Shown here piece by piece: positions 11,353-23,096 of a stretch of 64,000 bases of DNA. Origin of the DNA: Maylandia zebra. Lineage: Eukaryota; Chordata; Actinopteri; Cichliformes; Cichlidae. Under the pieces are notes generated by a model. That model was not told where the DNA came from, made no database searches, and worked only from the letters and a program-made list of their open reading frames with translations. The DNA is taken from contig NC_135181.1 of assembly GCF_041146795.1 (NCBI RefSeq), positions 69,501 through 133,500 on the forward strand. Direction: 5' to 3'. The position numbers were made by a program, and so were the translations under genes. Within the stretch, counting starts at the first letter, position 1. Each line of letters starts with the position of its first letter.

Positions 11353-12539
11353 GCTGCTCCATGCTCTGGGATTTTACCATGAACAGTCCCGCATGGACAA
11401 CATCTGGCTGGACCAGGTTACGTCAGGTATATGTAGTTCTTTCATTCTTTTCAGCCATTTTCTATGTAGAAATTGACTCAAAAAAATATTAGGATAAAGT
11501 GTACTGCTGCATAGATAGTTACACTAGCAAACCCTGTGCTGTGCACAAGAGGCAAGGAACACGCAAACATACATGCTACGATCATTATAGTGTAATGCTA
11601 TGATGCATTGTATTGTGACACATAATTGAAGTGTCAAATGTACAGTTATTTATGATTGCTTTTTTATGATAACATTTATTAAATAAGAGAACATTTCCTG
11701 CAGGACTTCCACATAACTTCAACAAATACAATGACGACTTCATCACTGATCAAAACACTGCATACGACTATGAGTCCGTCATGCACTACAGGCACTTCTC
11801 CTCCAACAAGAATGAATCCATCCCCACTATCACCACCAAAATCCCAGAGTTCTACAATTTTATTGGCCAGTACCTTGATTTCAGCAAGATGGACACCCTC
11901 AGGCTCACCAGGATGTGCAACTGCTGTATGTATATGTTGTCACACTGGGCTTCAATGAGTCGACTTTTTTTTTTTAAATCTGACAGCTATAGGACTGTGT
12001 AAAACACATTCCTATGTGCATACCCCTCCTCTCATTCTCATACAGCCGGGCCGCTCACCCTGCTGGATCAGTGTACCTTTGAGTATGCAAGCATTTGTGG
12101 GATGATCCAGGCCTCTGATGATTTCAGAGGGAATTAAACATTATTATAGATTGTCTTATATTTATTTGTTTTTTTAGATGCTGGATACTTCATGCACTTC
12201 AACACTATGACTGGGGAGCCTCAGGAGTCTGCTATGCTGGAACCTCGAATCCTCTACCCCAAGAGGAAGCTTCAGTGTCTGCAGTTCTTCTACAAGATGA
12301 CAGGGGGCCCCGCGGACAGGCTGGTTGTATGGGTCAAGACAGATGATGGCACAGACACTGTTTGCAGGATGAAGAAAATACGCACGTTTTATGGTATTTG
12401 TTAAATAAGCAGATTAGCAAGGATGAGCATTTCATAGAAAATGCCTTAAGCTTCCTCATGAAGTTGAAGCAAATGTCTGAACAAACAGCTTTGCATCGAG
12501 GCAAATGTTCATTGGAACATTTGCTTAACTTCTCAGCAG

Positions 12540-13040
12540 AATAAAAATGACATTCAAATGATGTTATTTCAAGTCATACTCCCAACATAAACCATCCCAA
12601 CAGTTAACGCGTTCTCTCAGGTACAGCACAGATGAAATGTTTCTGTTGTGTCTTTATTTTCTGTGTCTGCTAGTCTGGTTGGTTTAACCAATAGATTGAG
12701 CAAGACAAGTGGTTTCTTTTTCTTCTTTTAGTCTCTACTGACTATGGTGTACCAGGTCAACTGCTGGTTCTTACGTCACAATTTGCATGCACAAACAAAA
12801 ATTAAAAAATGGAAAGTTGCGGTTCTTCGAACTGTGGAGGGTTGTTGAAAAACTATTTTCCACTTCCTGATTTCTTGGAGGGTTTTTTTTGCATATTTTT
12901 CACACAGAGATAACCTGAGTAAATACACAAATGTGTTTTTAAAAGGATTATTTACTTTATTAAGGGGAAAAACTCCTATAGAACTCCGCCACAATGAAAA
13001 CTGTGCTGCTGTTATAGGAAGACAAAGGAAGGGAATAGCG
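12540..13040. other. Pseudogene intron, no feature
   Basis: AT-rich non-coding sequence lies between the MAM exon and a LINE fragment. No convincing exon or repeat boundary is visible. Confidence 0.4.
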
Positions 13041-13059
13041 GGACGTTCTGGTAGGATGC

Positions 13060-13450
13060 AGTGTTAGAGAAGAAAAAGCAGGAGTGTGGAGGTGAGAGTG
13101 ATGGAACGAATGTAGGTAGATGTAGTGTGTGAGTTTGAAGCTGGTGACATTGAATGTCTGTGCATACACTCCTCAGGTTGGATGTCAGTTAGAAAAGAAA
13201 CAGAGGAATTGAGTGTACCCAGGAGGGGGGATGTGGACTTGAGAAGAGATGTAAGTGAAGCTAACAGAGGAGATGAAGAGGTGTTGGGTAGGTATGGTTT
13301 TAAGGAGAGAACAGCAGAAGGACACATAGTAGTGGATTTAGCAAAAAGGATGAAAATGGCTGCAGGAACAACACATTTAAGGAAGAGGGAGGAACATAGG
13401 GTGATGTACAAGAGTGGAGGAACTGCACACAGGTGGAATACATCTCTGCA
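13060..13450 (+). mobile_element. RTE-type LINE endonuclease fragment
   Basis: The plus-strand reading (within 13125-13634) gives NRGDEEVLGRYGFKERTAEG, then HIVVDLAKRMKMA and HRVMYKSGG. This is the pattern of the APE-like endonuclease domain of RTE-clade fish LINEs. Both ends are truncated and the reading degenerates after about 13450. It lies inside the meprin pseudogene. Confidence 0.7.
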
Positions 13451-13666
13451 GAAGGTGCAGTGTGCCGGCGAGTTAGCCGGAAAGCCGACGGACATCAGCG
13501 CTGAACCCACACTTCCAAACACATCGCAGCTCCGACAGCAAAGCTATAGCATACTTCGTAGCTCCACCCACCCGCCAGCGCCAGGTAGCAGGCGGAAGCT
13601 CAGCTCTGTGCTCCTTCCTACTAACAGAATTTAATGCAAGCTGGAAATGTGTCGCTAGCTCCATAC

Positions 13667-15593
13667 TGTCACAGCCTGGGCCTCTGAAACATTATTTATT
13701 GTTTCCTTGGCTTCAATGTTTGGATTCTTGTCTAATTTATCATGTGTTTTAGGTCTGTCAGCTTAGTGTTGTCATGTCTAGTTTCTTGTTTTATTTTGAA
13801 GTAGATTGTGTGTTCTGGGTTCATGTGGTTAATTTTTCTCTCCCCTGTGTTGTTATTATGTTTGATTCTAGTCAGCTGTGTCCTCATGTGTCTCCACTTC
13901 CCTTGATCACCTCATGTGTGTATTTAAGTGCTCAGTCTTGCTGTGTTCAGCGTCGCGTTGACTGTTATCCCTCAGTCATAGAGTGTCATAGGTTTTTGTC
14001 TTCACTGTGTTTCATAGTTACTCAGTGTTCATGGTTTCTTCATAGTTTTTTCACTGAGTTTCATAGTAGTTCACATACAGAGCTAACAGATCAACTGAAG
14101 ATGCCATTGCTACAATGTTCCACACCACCATCTCTCACCTGGAAGTGCAGGGCCGTTACACCAGGCTGCTCTTTGTTGACTTTAGCTCTGCTTTCAATAT
14201 GATACTCCCGGACAGACTAATAGTTAAACTGCTGGAAATCGGACTTCCTTCTACCACCTGCCGCTGGATCAGAGACTTCCTCTCAGACCGTGTACAGAGA
14301 GTTAGAATGGGGCCTCATCTTTCCTCAGCCCTCAGCCTTAACACCGGCTCTCCACAAGGCTGTGTACTGAGCCCCCTACTGTACACTCTGTACACACATG
14401 TGTTAGTTCCCACCCAGACAACGCAGTCATCAAGTTTGCAGATGATACCACCGTGGTGGGGCTCATCTCTGGGGGAGATGAGATGGCGTACAGAGCTGAC
14501 GTTCAGAGGCTGTCAGATTGGTGTGTAGATAACAACCTGGACCTCAATACCACCAAGACAAAAGAACTGGTAGTTGACTTCAGAAGGAGGAAGTCTGAGC
14601 TGCAGCCTGTCAGCATCAACGGGGAGTGCGTGGAAAGGGTCTCCAGTTTCAAGTTTCTGGGTGTGCACATAGACACAGACCTCCAATGGAGCTCTAACAT
14701 CTATGTGGTTTTAAAGAAGGCCCAACAGCGTCTCCACTTTCTGAGAATCCTCAGAAAAATGGACCTGAAGAAGGAGCTGCTGACCGTCTTCTACCGCTGC
14801 TCCATTGAAAGTGTGCTGACATATTGCATCGGTGTGGTTCTCCAGCTGCACCACAGCACACAGAAAGGCACTCCAGAGGGTCATCAATATGGCCCAAAAA
14901 AATAATTGGACATCCTCTTTCCTCCCTGAAGGACCTGTACAACACTCGCTGTCTCAAGAGGGCACACAGCATCCTACGGGATTGTACACACCCACGACAC
15001 CGGGTGTTTAAGCTGCTGCTGTCTGGCAGGAGGTTCAGGCTGCTGAGGTCCCGAACAAATAGACTCAAGGACAGCTTTTACAACAGGGCAATAGCCCTGA
15101 TCAATGCAAATAGCTGACCTGACTGGCTACCTCCCTGGACTTTTTTGGGGGGGAGGTAACAACGGTAAAAACAGTAACAATAATAATATTTATATTTATA
15201 ACAAGGTGCAATAACAATTAATGTGCAATAATAACAGTGTGCAATACACATACACTTCTTCTTCTTTTTTATTACTAAGTTATTATACTGTGTTGTGTTG
15301 TTTGTGTTGCGTTGTGATGTGTTGTATCGGGTCGTGTTGTGTTATATGTAGTGCTGACGTAGGACAGTTTTCCAATTTCATTGTACTATTGTACTATATA
15401 TGACTGTGCAATGACAATAAAGAGTTATCTTATCTTATTCCTCTTTGTTTTCTTAGTTTCATGTTTTGTCTGCAACCAGCTAAATAAAGCTTGCTTTTGG
15501 TTAAAGTCACATCCCGTCTCCTGCAACGCCGCTCTCTCTGCATCTGCATCTGGGTCCTGAAGTCAAAACACTTCGGCACACCCCACCGTGACA
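13667..15593 (+). mobile_element. Solo LTR split by a LINE
   Basis: TGTCACAGCCTGGGCC at 13667 and ...CACCCCACCGTGACA ending at 15593 are the two ends of one LTR. CCATAC is repeated on both sides (13661-13666 and 15594-15599). A TATA-like GTATTTAAG lies near 13920 and AATAAAG near 15484. The piece between about 14084 and 15437 is a later Rex1-like LINE. Confidence 0.8.
14084..15437 (+). mobile_element. Rex1-like LINE, 5'-truncated, frameshifted
   Basis: Three overlapping readings (14115-14528, 14453-14905, 14824-15117) together cover the reverse transcriptase from LLFVDFSSAF through [16 protein letters not shown] and [12 protein letters not shown] to LLSGRRFRLLRSRTNRLKDS. At least two frameshifts separate them. 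The 3' UTR ends in GCAATGACAATAAAG and a TTATC-rich tail. It lies in the solo LTR, so it is younger than that LTR. Confidence 0.88.
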
Positions 15594-15639
15594 CCATACT
15601 GTTTACTGTTCTCCATCGTCGTGATTTTTTTCATCCCTG

Positions 15640-17500
15640 CCCAGTTCTTCCCTATCCGGCATTCGCAAATGCAGCAGCAAGCTTCCTACCACCGAACTGC
15701 CAGTTTCTCAGCAAAGACGACACACACACAAAAAAGGCACCATGTCTCCAGTTCTCCATCCCTCGGTGGCAAAATGCAGTATGCTTTGGCACCGAGTTGC
15801 CAGGTTCCCAATCTCTCATCTGCTAAACTCTGCAGCAAACGTCAGCACAGAGTTGCCAGGTTCTCGGCTACTCATCCCTCCTCTGCTAAACTCCGCAGCA
15901 AACGTCGGCACCAGGTTGCCAGGTTCTCAGCCACCCATCCCTCCTTTGAACAATTCGGCAGCAAACCTTGGCACCGAGTTGCCAGGTTCCCAGCCTCTTA
16001 CAACTCCGCGGCTAAACTCTGCAGCAAACGTTGGCACTGGGTTGCCAGGTTCCTAAAAGCAACAGCAAGCTTTTTGACTATTGAGTTGCCAGTTTATCAG
16101 CATAGTTAGGGGAAAAAAGGCCACAGAGTTGCCAGTACTCCATCCCTCGGTAGCAAATGCAGTATGCTTCGGCACCAAGTTGCAAGGTTCTCGGCCACTT
16201 ATCCCCCCTTTGCTAAACTCCGCAGCAAACGTCGGTACCGGGTTGCCAGGTTCTCAGCCACCCACACCTCCTTCGAAAAATTCTGCAGCAAACGTCGGCA
16301 TCGAGTTGCCAGGTTCCCAGCCTCTCATCCCTCCTTGGCTAAACTCTGCAGGAAATGTCGGCACCGGGTTGCCAGATTCCTTTATCCCTCATCCACAAAA
16401 GCAGCAGCAGCTTTTCTACCATCAGGTTGGCAGTTCTCTAGATAGAAAAAATAAATAAATAAATAAAAAGGCACCGGGTTACTGAACTGCCAGTTTCTCC
16501 ACATCTATCATTGCAAGCAGCTGCAAACCCCTCTAGCACCGTGGTGTTAGGTTCTTGCTATATCTGCCATGTGCAAACCGCAGGGATAAGCTTCTTACCC
16601 CTGAGTTGCCAGTTATCCATCCATCATGGCAAAAGCAGCAGAGAATCCTTCCAGCCAGTTCCTTCTATATCCATCATTCGTAATCACAGCAGCAAACTTC
16701 CACCACGTTGCCAGTTTCTCTGCATCCGTTATTGCAAAGCAGTAGTAAACTCCTCTTGCACCAAGATGCCAGGGTTTCTCTTTATCCCTCATTCACAAAT
16801 GCAGCAGCATGCTTTCGGCACCACAATGCCACGTTCTCTTCCTCTATGCCCCTACGCAAATGCAGTAGCAAACGTTGGCAACAGGATGCCAGCTTCTCTT
16901 CCTCTGTCCCTCCTTTACGAATGCAGTAGGAAGCTTGGCACCGAGATGCCTGGTTCTTCTGTATCCCTCATTCGCAAATGCAGCAGAATGCTTTCTAATA
17001 TAAAGTTGCCAGTTTCTCTGCATTTATCACAGCAACGCAGCAGTGAATCCTTCTACCGCTGGGATGCCAGCTTCAGAAATAATTTCCCCCAGGGATCAAT
17101 AAAGTATTCTGATTCTGATTCTCTGCATCTAGCCCTCACATGCTAAGCAGCAGACGTTCCTTTCAGCACCAAGATGGCAGGTTCCGTGTCTCTATTCCCC
17201 ATTTGCAGTGCAGAAAAAGCTCTTTGCCCCGGGATGCCAGGTTCCATTCCCATGCGCTAAGCAGCTCAACCTTCTGGCACTGGATTGGCAGCTTCTGCCA
17301 TCAATCACTTGCGCAAAAAAAAAAAAAAAATCCTCTCTCCAGGAAGCCAGTTTTTCAGTTTCGTCCAGTCTTCCACAAGATGTAGCTGCAAACCGTTCTG
17401 GCACTGAGATGCCAGTTTCGCTGCCATCTTTCCTGCCCTCACAAAGCACTGGTAAACCTTCGTGGCACCGGGATGCCAGGTTCTGTCCTCTATCGCTCCT
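15640..17500. repeat. Degenerate ~62-bp minisatellite
   Basis: Around thirty imperfect units share GGCACCGAGTTGCCAGGTT followed by TCTCATCCCTCCTTTG and CTCTGCAGCAAACGTC. Spacing is about 60-66 bp. Units after 16540 are more divergent (GATGCCAGTTTCTCTGCATC). Because the period is not a multiple of three, three frames stay open over long stretches, which explains ORFs of up to 211 codons. A tiny LINE tail (about 17075-17124) is inserted in one unit. Confidence 0.8.
17075..17124 (+). mobile_element. Very short LINE 3' tail
   Basis: AATTTCCCCCAGGGATCAAT and then AAAGTATTCTGATTCTGATT form the typical end of a Rex1-like LINE with a (GATTCT)n tail. It interrupts a minisatellite unit. Confidence 0.65.
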
Positions 17501-17522
17501 TTCAAGACATCCAAACTATGCT

Positions 17523-18115
17523 AGGCGTATAATTATTCATGGCATCCCTTCACTTCTCATGTGCTTTTCGTGACACGTGCTTTCACTGGCATCATCAGGC
17601 ATCCACCCTCGACACAATCATTCAAGACCGCTTTCTAAGTCGACTCACGGTTCTGACTACGTCTAAATGGCTTATCATCTCTCTGCTCTTGGATGATTTT
17701 GGAGGTTATTATTATAGAAGATTATTTTCCTCTAATCAGTCTTTCAATTCCTTAACTCTTCCCAAGCTGCTGCTGTCACTTCTGTTCATTCAGAAATCAG
17801 CTCAGTTGTTATCGCTACCTTATCTGAAGCAATTAACCAGCTAAGCACCACCTCTCCATCTTCTACTCAAAGACAAGCTCACACAAGCTTTTTGAGCCGT
17901 CAAGCCTTACCTCAAATCTCAAATCCAGCATTCTTCTCTGTCAGAGCTTCAGCTCAAAGTCGAGCCACATCGCTACCTGATCGAGGATTCCCCTCATTCA
18001 TCTATTAAGATTTCCATTGTTTCCTTTAATCTCTTCTCCTGCCATTCCTTCCTAATTGTCCGAGCTCATCCACTTCACACCATGGAGCGACGTTCGGTTT
18101 CCCTGAGCTTGTCTT
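17523..18115. other. Unassigned non-coding stretch
   Basis: This follows the minisatellite. I see no conserved protein, no RNA gene and no clear element ends. Confidence 0.4.
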
Positions 18116-18350
18116 TGCCCCGATCTCCTTCTCTCTCTCCCACCTGTCGCAGCAGATGGCTCCCCCTCCCTGAGCCTGGTTCTGCTGGAGGTTTCTTCCT
18201 GCTAAAAGGGAGTTTTTCCTTCCCACCATCGCCAAAGTGCTCGCTCATGGGAGGTCATACGATTGTTGGGCTTTTCCTCTAGACATCATTGTAGGGTCTT
18301 GAGGTGTCCGTCACTGTGGCTCGGTGCTGTATAAATAAGTTGAATTGAAA
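18116..18350 (+). mobile_element. L2-type LINE 3' UTR
   Basis: The sequence includes TGGTTCTGCTGGAGGTTTCT, GGGAGTTTTTCCTTCC and GGTGCTGTATAAATAAGTTG followed by AATTGAAA. This is the very common 3' end of teleost L2-type LINEs. A minus-strand copy lies at 55378-55560. Confidence 0.8.
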
Positions 18351-19164
18351 ATCAAATTATTAACACTGACGTCTTCAACCTTCATATTGCACATTTATTA
18401 CTGCTTCTGGATGCCTTCTTTGGGGATCTGCCAGGCCCAGGAGCCATCGTCAGTCCCCTTCAAGGCCTTCCCCAAACCTCAAGCTCAATTCATGTCCAAG
18501 TGTTTACCTTTACCTACTAAACGCTGTCAAATGTAAAATGAGGAGGTGGGCCCAGCTAGTGAATTGGAGATTATGTATTGGAATTTCAGGAGCAGGACCA
18601 CACCTCCAAACATGCCCCAGCTAGTGAAATTAAACTTATTAAAAAACAAACACATCACCTGACTTTGCAGTTAATTATGGCCATACAAAGGTTTATTTCC
18701 AGTCACGAAAACCTTGAAAGGATATGAAAATTGTGGATAATCTGCCTCACAATCAAGAATCTATAGACAGCTTTGACTAATTCCTGGAGAACAGTGCACA
18801 GTGGCTCACTTTAGGCAAACGTTTGCCTAAATATTGTATTTGCTGTAGGCTGAAAAAATAACTTCAAATGAATGCTAACTTTGGTCTATGGCTGCTGCAA
18901 GCGCATGCAGGACATTAGCTAAAGAATTAAGTCTTTTAACCATTTCTGACAATTCTGTTAGTTTTGACAAACTCTGTACATTTTCGGCAATGTACAGACT
19001 CCTCCTGGAAATGAGATTTTTAATCTCAATGAGATTTTTTACCTGGACAAATAAAGGATTAATAATGTGTCCCCAACATCCAGGTTTCAAACATGAATAT
19101 TCTTATTTTGTCCACTCAGACACTCATGCTCATTGGAACAAACCAACAGCCACATCCTGACCAG
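18351..19164. other. Pseudogene intron with LINE scrap
   Basis: An internal direct repeat (CCCAGCTAGTGAA, at 18550 and 18622) and a short LINE-like tail (TCTCAATGAGATTTTTTACC, near 19025) are visible. No convincing meprin exon is present before 19165. Confidence 0.45.
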
Positions 19165-19494
19165 TGTGGGATGACAGCTGTAAATGCTTCCGCAGTCAAG
19201 ACTTTGGCTGGAGCACATTCATTTCCCACTCACATCTGCAAAGGAGGAGCTTCCTCAAGAACAATAATCTCATTGTTACTGCCGACTTCAGTGGTAAGGA
19301 TCTGAAATGTGATGCCCCATTTAATTTTTCTATCTAACATTTTAAATTAGCATCTTCTCAATGGTTTTCTAGATTTGACCCACCTAATCAAGACTGAGGT
19401 GCCTGTTCAACTGGCCCCACCAAGCAATGACATCACAGATGAGAAGTACCAGAGTAAGATGGAAATGAGACCAGAGGCTCCAAAACACAGGCTG

Positions 19495-19890
19495 TATCCC
19501 AATTCAGGGTCTGCAGCCTTAAAGGCCACATTTTATGGCTGATTACGTCACAGCGACGCGACGAAGGCTGTCATAATTAAGGCTGCTCAAATGCGTCCTT
19601 CATTTCCCCTGAATTTTAAGGATGTGGGGGTGTAGACTTCATGGCCCAACATATCCCAGACTTCATAGCGTGGCAGTGGGTGTGGATAATTTTGCCGAAG
19701 AAAACATCGGAAGAGTAAACTTTTAAAAGTGGGTAATGAATATTATGTCACTTATTTATGTGCAAATGTTTAATAATGAAGAACATTAAAACATTACTGT
19801 TGACCACATGTCGGCAAAGTTATTTGCCATTAGCGATGTTTGTACTTTCTGCGTTTACTTTGTTTTAAAGCCTTTACTTTAAAATATACG
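19495..19890. mobile_element. Partial DNA-transposon terminus
   Basis: CAGGCTGTATCCCAATTCAG resembles the end of a fish hAT-type element, and the subterminal GTCACAGCGACGCG also occurs in related form near 54434. The other end was not found. The call rests on end similarity only. Confidence 0.4.
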
Positions 19891-20837
19891 CCGTTTAGAA
19901 TCAGAATCAGAATACTTTATTGATCGCTAGGGGAAATTATTTTTCGTCACAGTGCTCCATTATAAACAAACATTACAAAGACAGACAATACACTAACTAA
20001 GAATAGCACGATATATGCAGGCATATGTATACATAAAAGTCACTTATTAATAAATAGCTGAAAATAACATGTGCAAGAAGGGTGTAGCTGTTGTAGTAAA
20101 CAGTGTGTTAAGTGGATGAGTTGTACAGTGAGCCACAGGCAGGAATGATTTCCTGTGTCGTTCAGTGGTGCTTTTCAGTAATCTCAGTCTTTCACTGAAC
20201 GTGCTTCTGTGACTGACCAGCATGTCATGGAGTGGGTGGGAGATGTTATCCAACATTGTCTTTATCTTGCACAACATTCGCCTCTCCGACACCACCTTGA
20301 CGGAGTCCAGCTCCATCCCCACAACATTACTGGCCTTACGGATCAGTTTATCAAGTCTGTTGGCATCTGCGACCCTCAGCCTGCTCCCCCAGCATGCAAC
20401 AGCATAGAGGATCGCACTGGCCACAACAGACTCAAAGAAAATCCTGAGCATTTTCTGGCAGATGTTGAAGGACCTCAGTCGCCTCAAAAAATAGAGAAGA
20501 CTCTGGCATTTTCTGTAAAGTGCTGTGGTATTTGTAGCCCAGTCTAGTTTATTGTCGATGTGAACTCCAAGGTATTTATAGTCCTCCACAATGTCAACAC
20601 TGACCCCCTGGATTGAAACAGGGGTCAAGTGTTTCCTGGGCTTCCTGAAGTCCACGATCAGTTCCTTGGTCTTTGCCACGTTGAGCTGCAGATGATTCTG
20701 CTCACGCCACGTGACAAAGGAGTCGACCACAGCCCGGGACTCTGTCTCATCATCCCTCCTGATGCATCCAACCACCGCGGAGTAATCAGAAAACTTCTGA
20801 AGATGGCATGTCTCTGTGCAGTGGCTGAAGTCTGTGG

Positions 20838-20841
20838 TGTA

Positions 20842-20881
<40 letters not shown>
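20838..20881. repeat. (TA)n tract left of hAT element
   Basis: A TA dinucleotide run. A matching run follows the element at 22628-22662. Confidence 0.9.
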
Positions 20882-20884
<3 letters not shown>

Positions 20885-22624
20885 GGGTGCAACGATATTC
20901 GTATCGATATTGAACCGTTCGATACAGTGCTTTCGGTTCGGTACGCATATGTATCGAACAATACAACATTTGTAATTTATTTTATCAATTTTCCTTCTGA
21001 CGATGCTGTCTGTGTTGAGCGCTCAGTGAATCTGTGTTCGACTACTCCGCCTAGGCTGCACTGTCGAGCGCAGATCCACTGAGCGCTCAACGCAGACAGC
21101 ATCGTCAGAAGGAAGAGCGCAGGGCAAGCTAGCGAGACAGAAGTTAAGCTCTCCTTTTAACATGGACCTCCCCCACTCTCATTCAGATCTGGCGTTTGGA
21201 ATTATTTTGGTTTTCATGTGACGTATGACCCTGAAGGTAAGCGAGTCATGGACTAAAGTAAAACAGTATGTTGGATGTGCCATGCAATGCTCAATTACAT
21301 TGGTGTGAACTAGTGTGTTAGCGCAGTTAGCTCGTTAACGTGTTGGCCGTCTAGCCCCATGCACGGAGCGATCGGCGGTAGCTCGTTAACGGAGATTTGC
21401 CGTGTTGTGGCGTTAAGGTCATTTCAACGAGATTAACCTGAAAGCACTAGTGGGAACACAACGAATATGACTGCACATTTACGCCGACATCATCCTAGTG
21501 CAAAGACAAGTGGAAGCAGACAAAAAAAAGCAAGCATGCTACTAACTTTAGCCGAGTCATTTAGACAGCTGTTAGCACATGATTCTCCTTATGCTGCTGA
21601 GAATATAGCCCAGAAGAAGCGGATAGTATAGCTTTTATTTTGGAAAGAGCCATTTCTCTGTAATAAACTCTCTTTTCCAAAGATGAGTGATTCCTCAATC
21701 AGATACAGGGCTCGCAATATCGCTAGCCCGACGTCCCGGAGCTAGCGATTTTTTCAGTCGGGCTACCAAAATTCTATCTCTTCCCTGCCCGTCGGGCTAT
21801 TGTAGGAAAAATATATGTCAATGCTTTTGCATTCTCTCAGAAATGTAGCTGGGTAATTATGTCATTGGCATCGGTGAGCCACTGTCAATATGTGACATAT
21901 TGAAGTCGCGTTTGAATTTGCGCTTGTTTTTTTGCTTTCACTTTGCAATCGTGCGAACTGTGTATAGAGAGCGACAGCACTGATCTGTGAGTGATGATAA
22001 TTTGTGCACCAATTCCTCTGACATCGTCTTATTAATCGTTAGCTTACTATGCAAACATGACAAGTGAAATCTCCCGCAGCAAGCTTAAACATGTGAGAGG
22101 TTGATCGCGCAGAGAATCGTTGAGCTTATGTGAGTGCGTGTGTAAAAGCAGCAGGATATATATTTGACTACGATGACCTGGATGACTGAGAACCTTCACA
22201 GACAGATATATATTTTAGTTCTGCTGAGCCAAATAAGACAGGTCAGGGTGAAGAAGTGACAGCCAAAGAAAAGCTTACCACAAAATGGAGAAGTTATGAC
22301 AAATCAGACTATAAGGCAAAAAGAAAGTGCAGCTTTATGGTTTCATGGACAAAATAATTTCTGTGGCTGCAATATGATGAGCTAAATAACCAGGGCTGCA
22401 CATAAGTGGTCCGCAGGTGCGCATTCGCTGTCAAAATAAAAAACACGCACAAGGGTTAGGGTTAAATTTAAAAACTGTACTTTTGAGTTAAAATATATAT
22501 TTATAATTTTAATAAATGGCAAATTAAAAATGCTTGAACATTTTTTTGTATCGAAAAAATATCGAACCGTGACACCAAAGTATCGAACCGAACCAAACCG
22601 TGAATTTTGTGTATCGTTGCACCC

Positions 22625-22627
<3 letters not shown>
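20882..22627. mobile_element. hAT-type element with BED-finger remnant
   Basis: The ends are TAGGGGTGCAACGATA and TATCGTTGCACCCCTA inverted, with a second inverted block of ATCGAACCG motifs. (TA)n flanks it on both sides, so the target duplication cannot be read. Near 21250-21530 the plus strand keeps pieces of a BED zinc finger (MCHAMLNYIG with a mismatch, NTTNMTAHLRRHHP), typical of ZBED/hAT transposases. A 36-bp near-perfect inverted repeat (20993-21028 with 21077-21112) lies inside. No intact transposase remains. Confidence 0.75.
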
Positions 22628-22664
<37 letters not shown>

Positions 22665-22699
22665 GTTCTTCCTCTACACCCCCCCCCCCATTTTTGCAC

Positions 22700-22781
22700 A
22701 TGTCGAGGAGCGTGTCAGGCTACATTTCACTGTGTGTTATACTTGTATAACTATGCATGTGACAAATAAAGAACCTTGAAC
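22700..22781 (+). mobile_element. LINE 3' tail scrap
   Basis: ACATTTCACTGTGTGTTATA and GTGACAAATAAAGAACCTTG form a recognisable LINE end. It sits between the hAT element and the older LINE half. Confidence 0.6.
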
Positions 22782-23096
22782 GTACATATTGTGGTCTTCC
22801 TGTCAGGTAATCAACAATCCAGGACACCATAGAAGCATCCACCTGCATCGCTGTTAACTTATCACCCAGGAGGGTCGGCCTGATGGTGTTGAAAGCACTA
22901 GAAAAGTCAAAAAACATGACCCTCACAGTGCTCGCCGGCTGGTCCAGATGGGTGTAGACACGATTGAGCAGGTAGATGATGGCGTTCTCAGGTCCAAGAT
23001 GAGGCTGATAGGCAAATTGAAGGGGATCCAGATGTGGTCTGACAATGGATCGCAGCTGGTCCAGGATGAGCCTTTCCAGGGTCTTCATGATGTTTA

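Larger units (their letters stand above)
11353..19453 (+). pseudogene. Meprin-like astacin metalloprotease, broken
   Basis: Exons in splice phase encode pieces of a meprin, a secreted or membrane zinc endopeptidase with astacin, MAM and MATH domains. Exon pieces: 11353-11426, after the zinc motif start ([13 protein letters not shown]); 11704-11925, end of the catalytic domain ([21 protein letters not shown]); 12046 to about 12138, MAM start; 12178-12393, MAM continuation ([22 protein letters not shown]); 19165-19293, MATH domain ([20 protein letters not shown]); 19373-19453, next MATH exon (DLTHLIKTEVPVQL). Splice phases agree across most junctions. Breaks: hAT insertion in the zinc-site exon; the first MAM exon stops at GN-stop without its 3' third or a donor; the rest of MAM, EGF-like and transmembrane parts are absent. 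The third residue of the usual MYNC motif region is also altered (MCNC). A Rex1 LINE, an LTR and a minisatellite separate the MAM and MATH exons. Confidence 0.88.
19898..23096 (-). mobile_element. Rex1-like LINE, interrupted
   Basis: Minus-strand readings 22720-23088 ([20 protein letters not shown]) and 20047-20775 (KTKELIVDFRK, YKYLGVHIDNKLDW, FRRLRSF-type thumb) are the two halves of one reverse transcriptase ending in a (GAATCA)n tail. The catalytic FADD motif has decayed to FSDY near 20795. A hAT element (20882-22627) flanked by TA repeats, and a second LINE tail (about 22700-22781), interrupt it. Confidence 0.85.

Noticed and set aside
13125-13634. 169-codon ORF as a host gene
   Set aside because: Its middle part is an RTE-type endonuclease fragment. 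The ends read into unrelated sequence.
16511-17146. 211-codon plus ORF with regular repeats
   Set aside because: It is explained by the 62-bp minisatellite. Neighbouring frames are also open and the periodicity is that of DNA, not of a protein motif.
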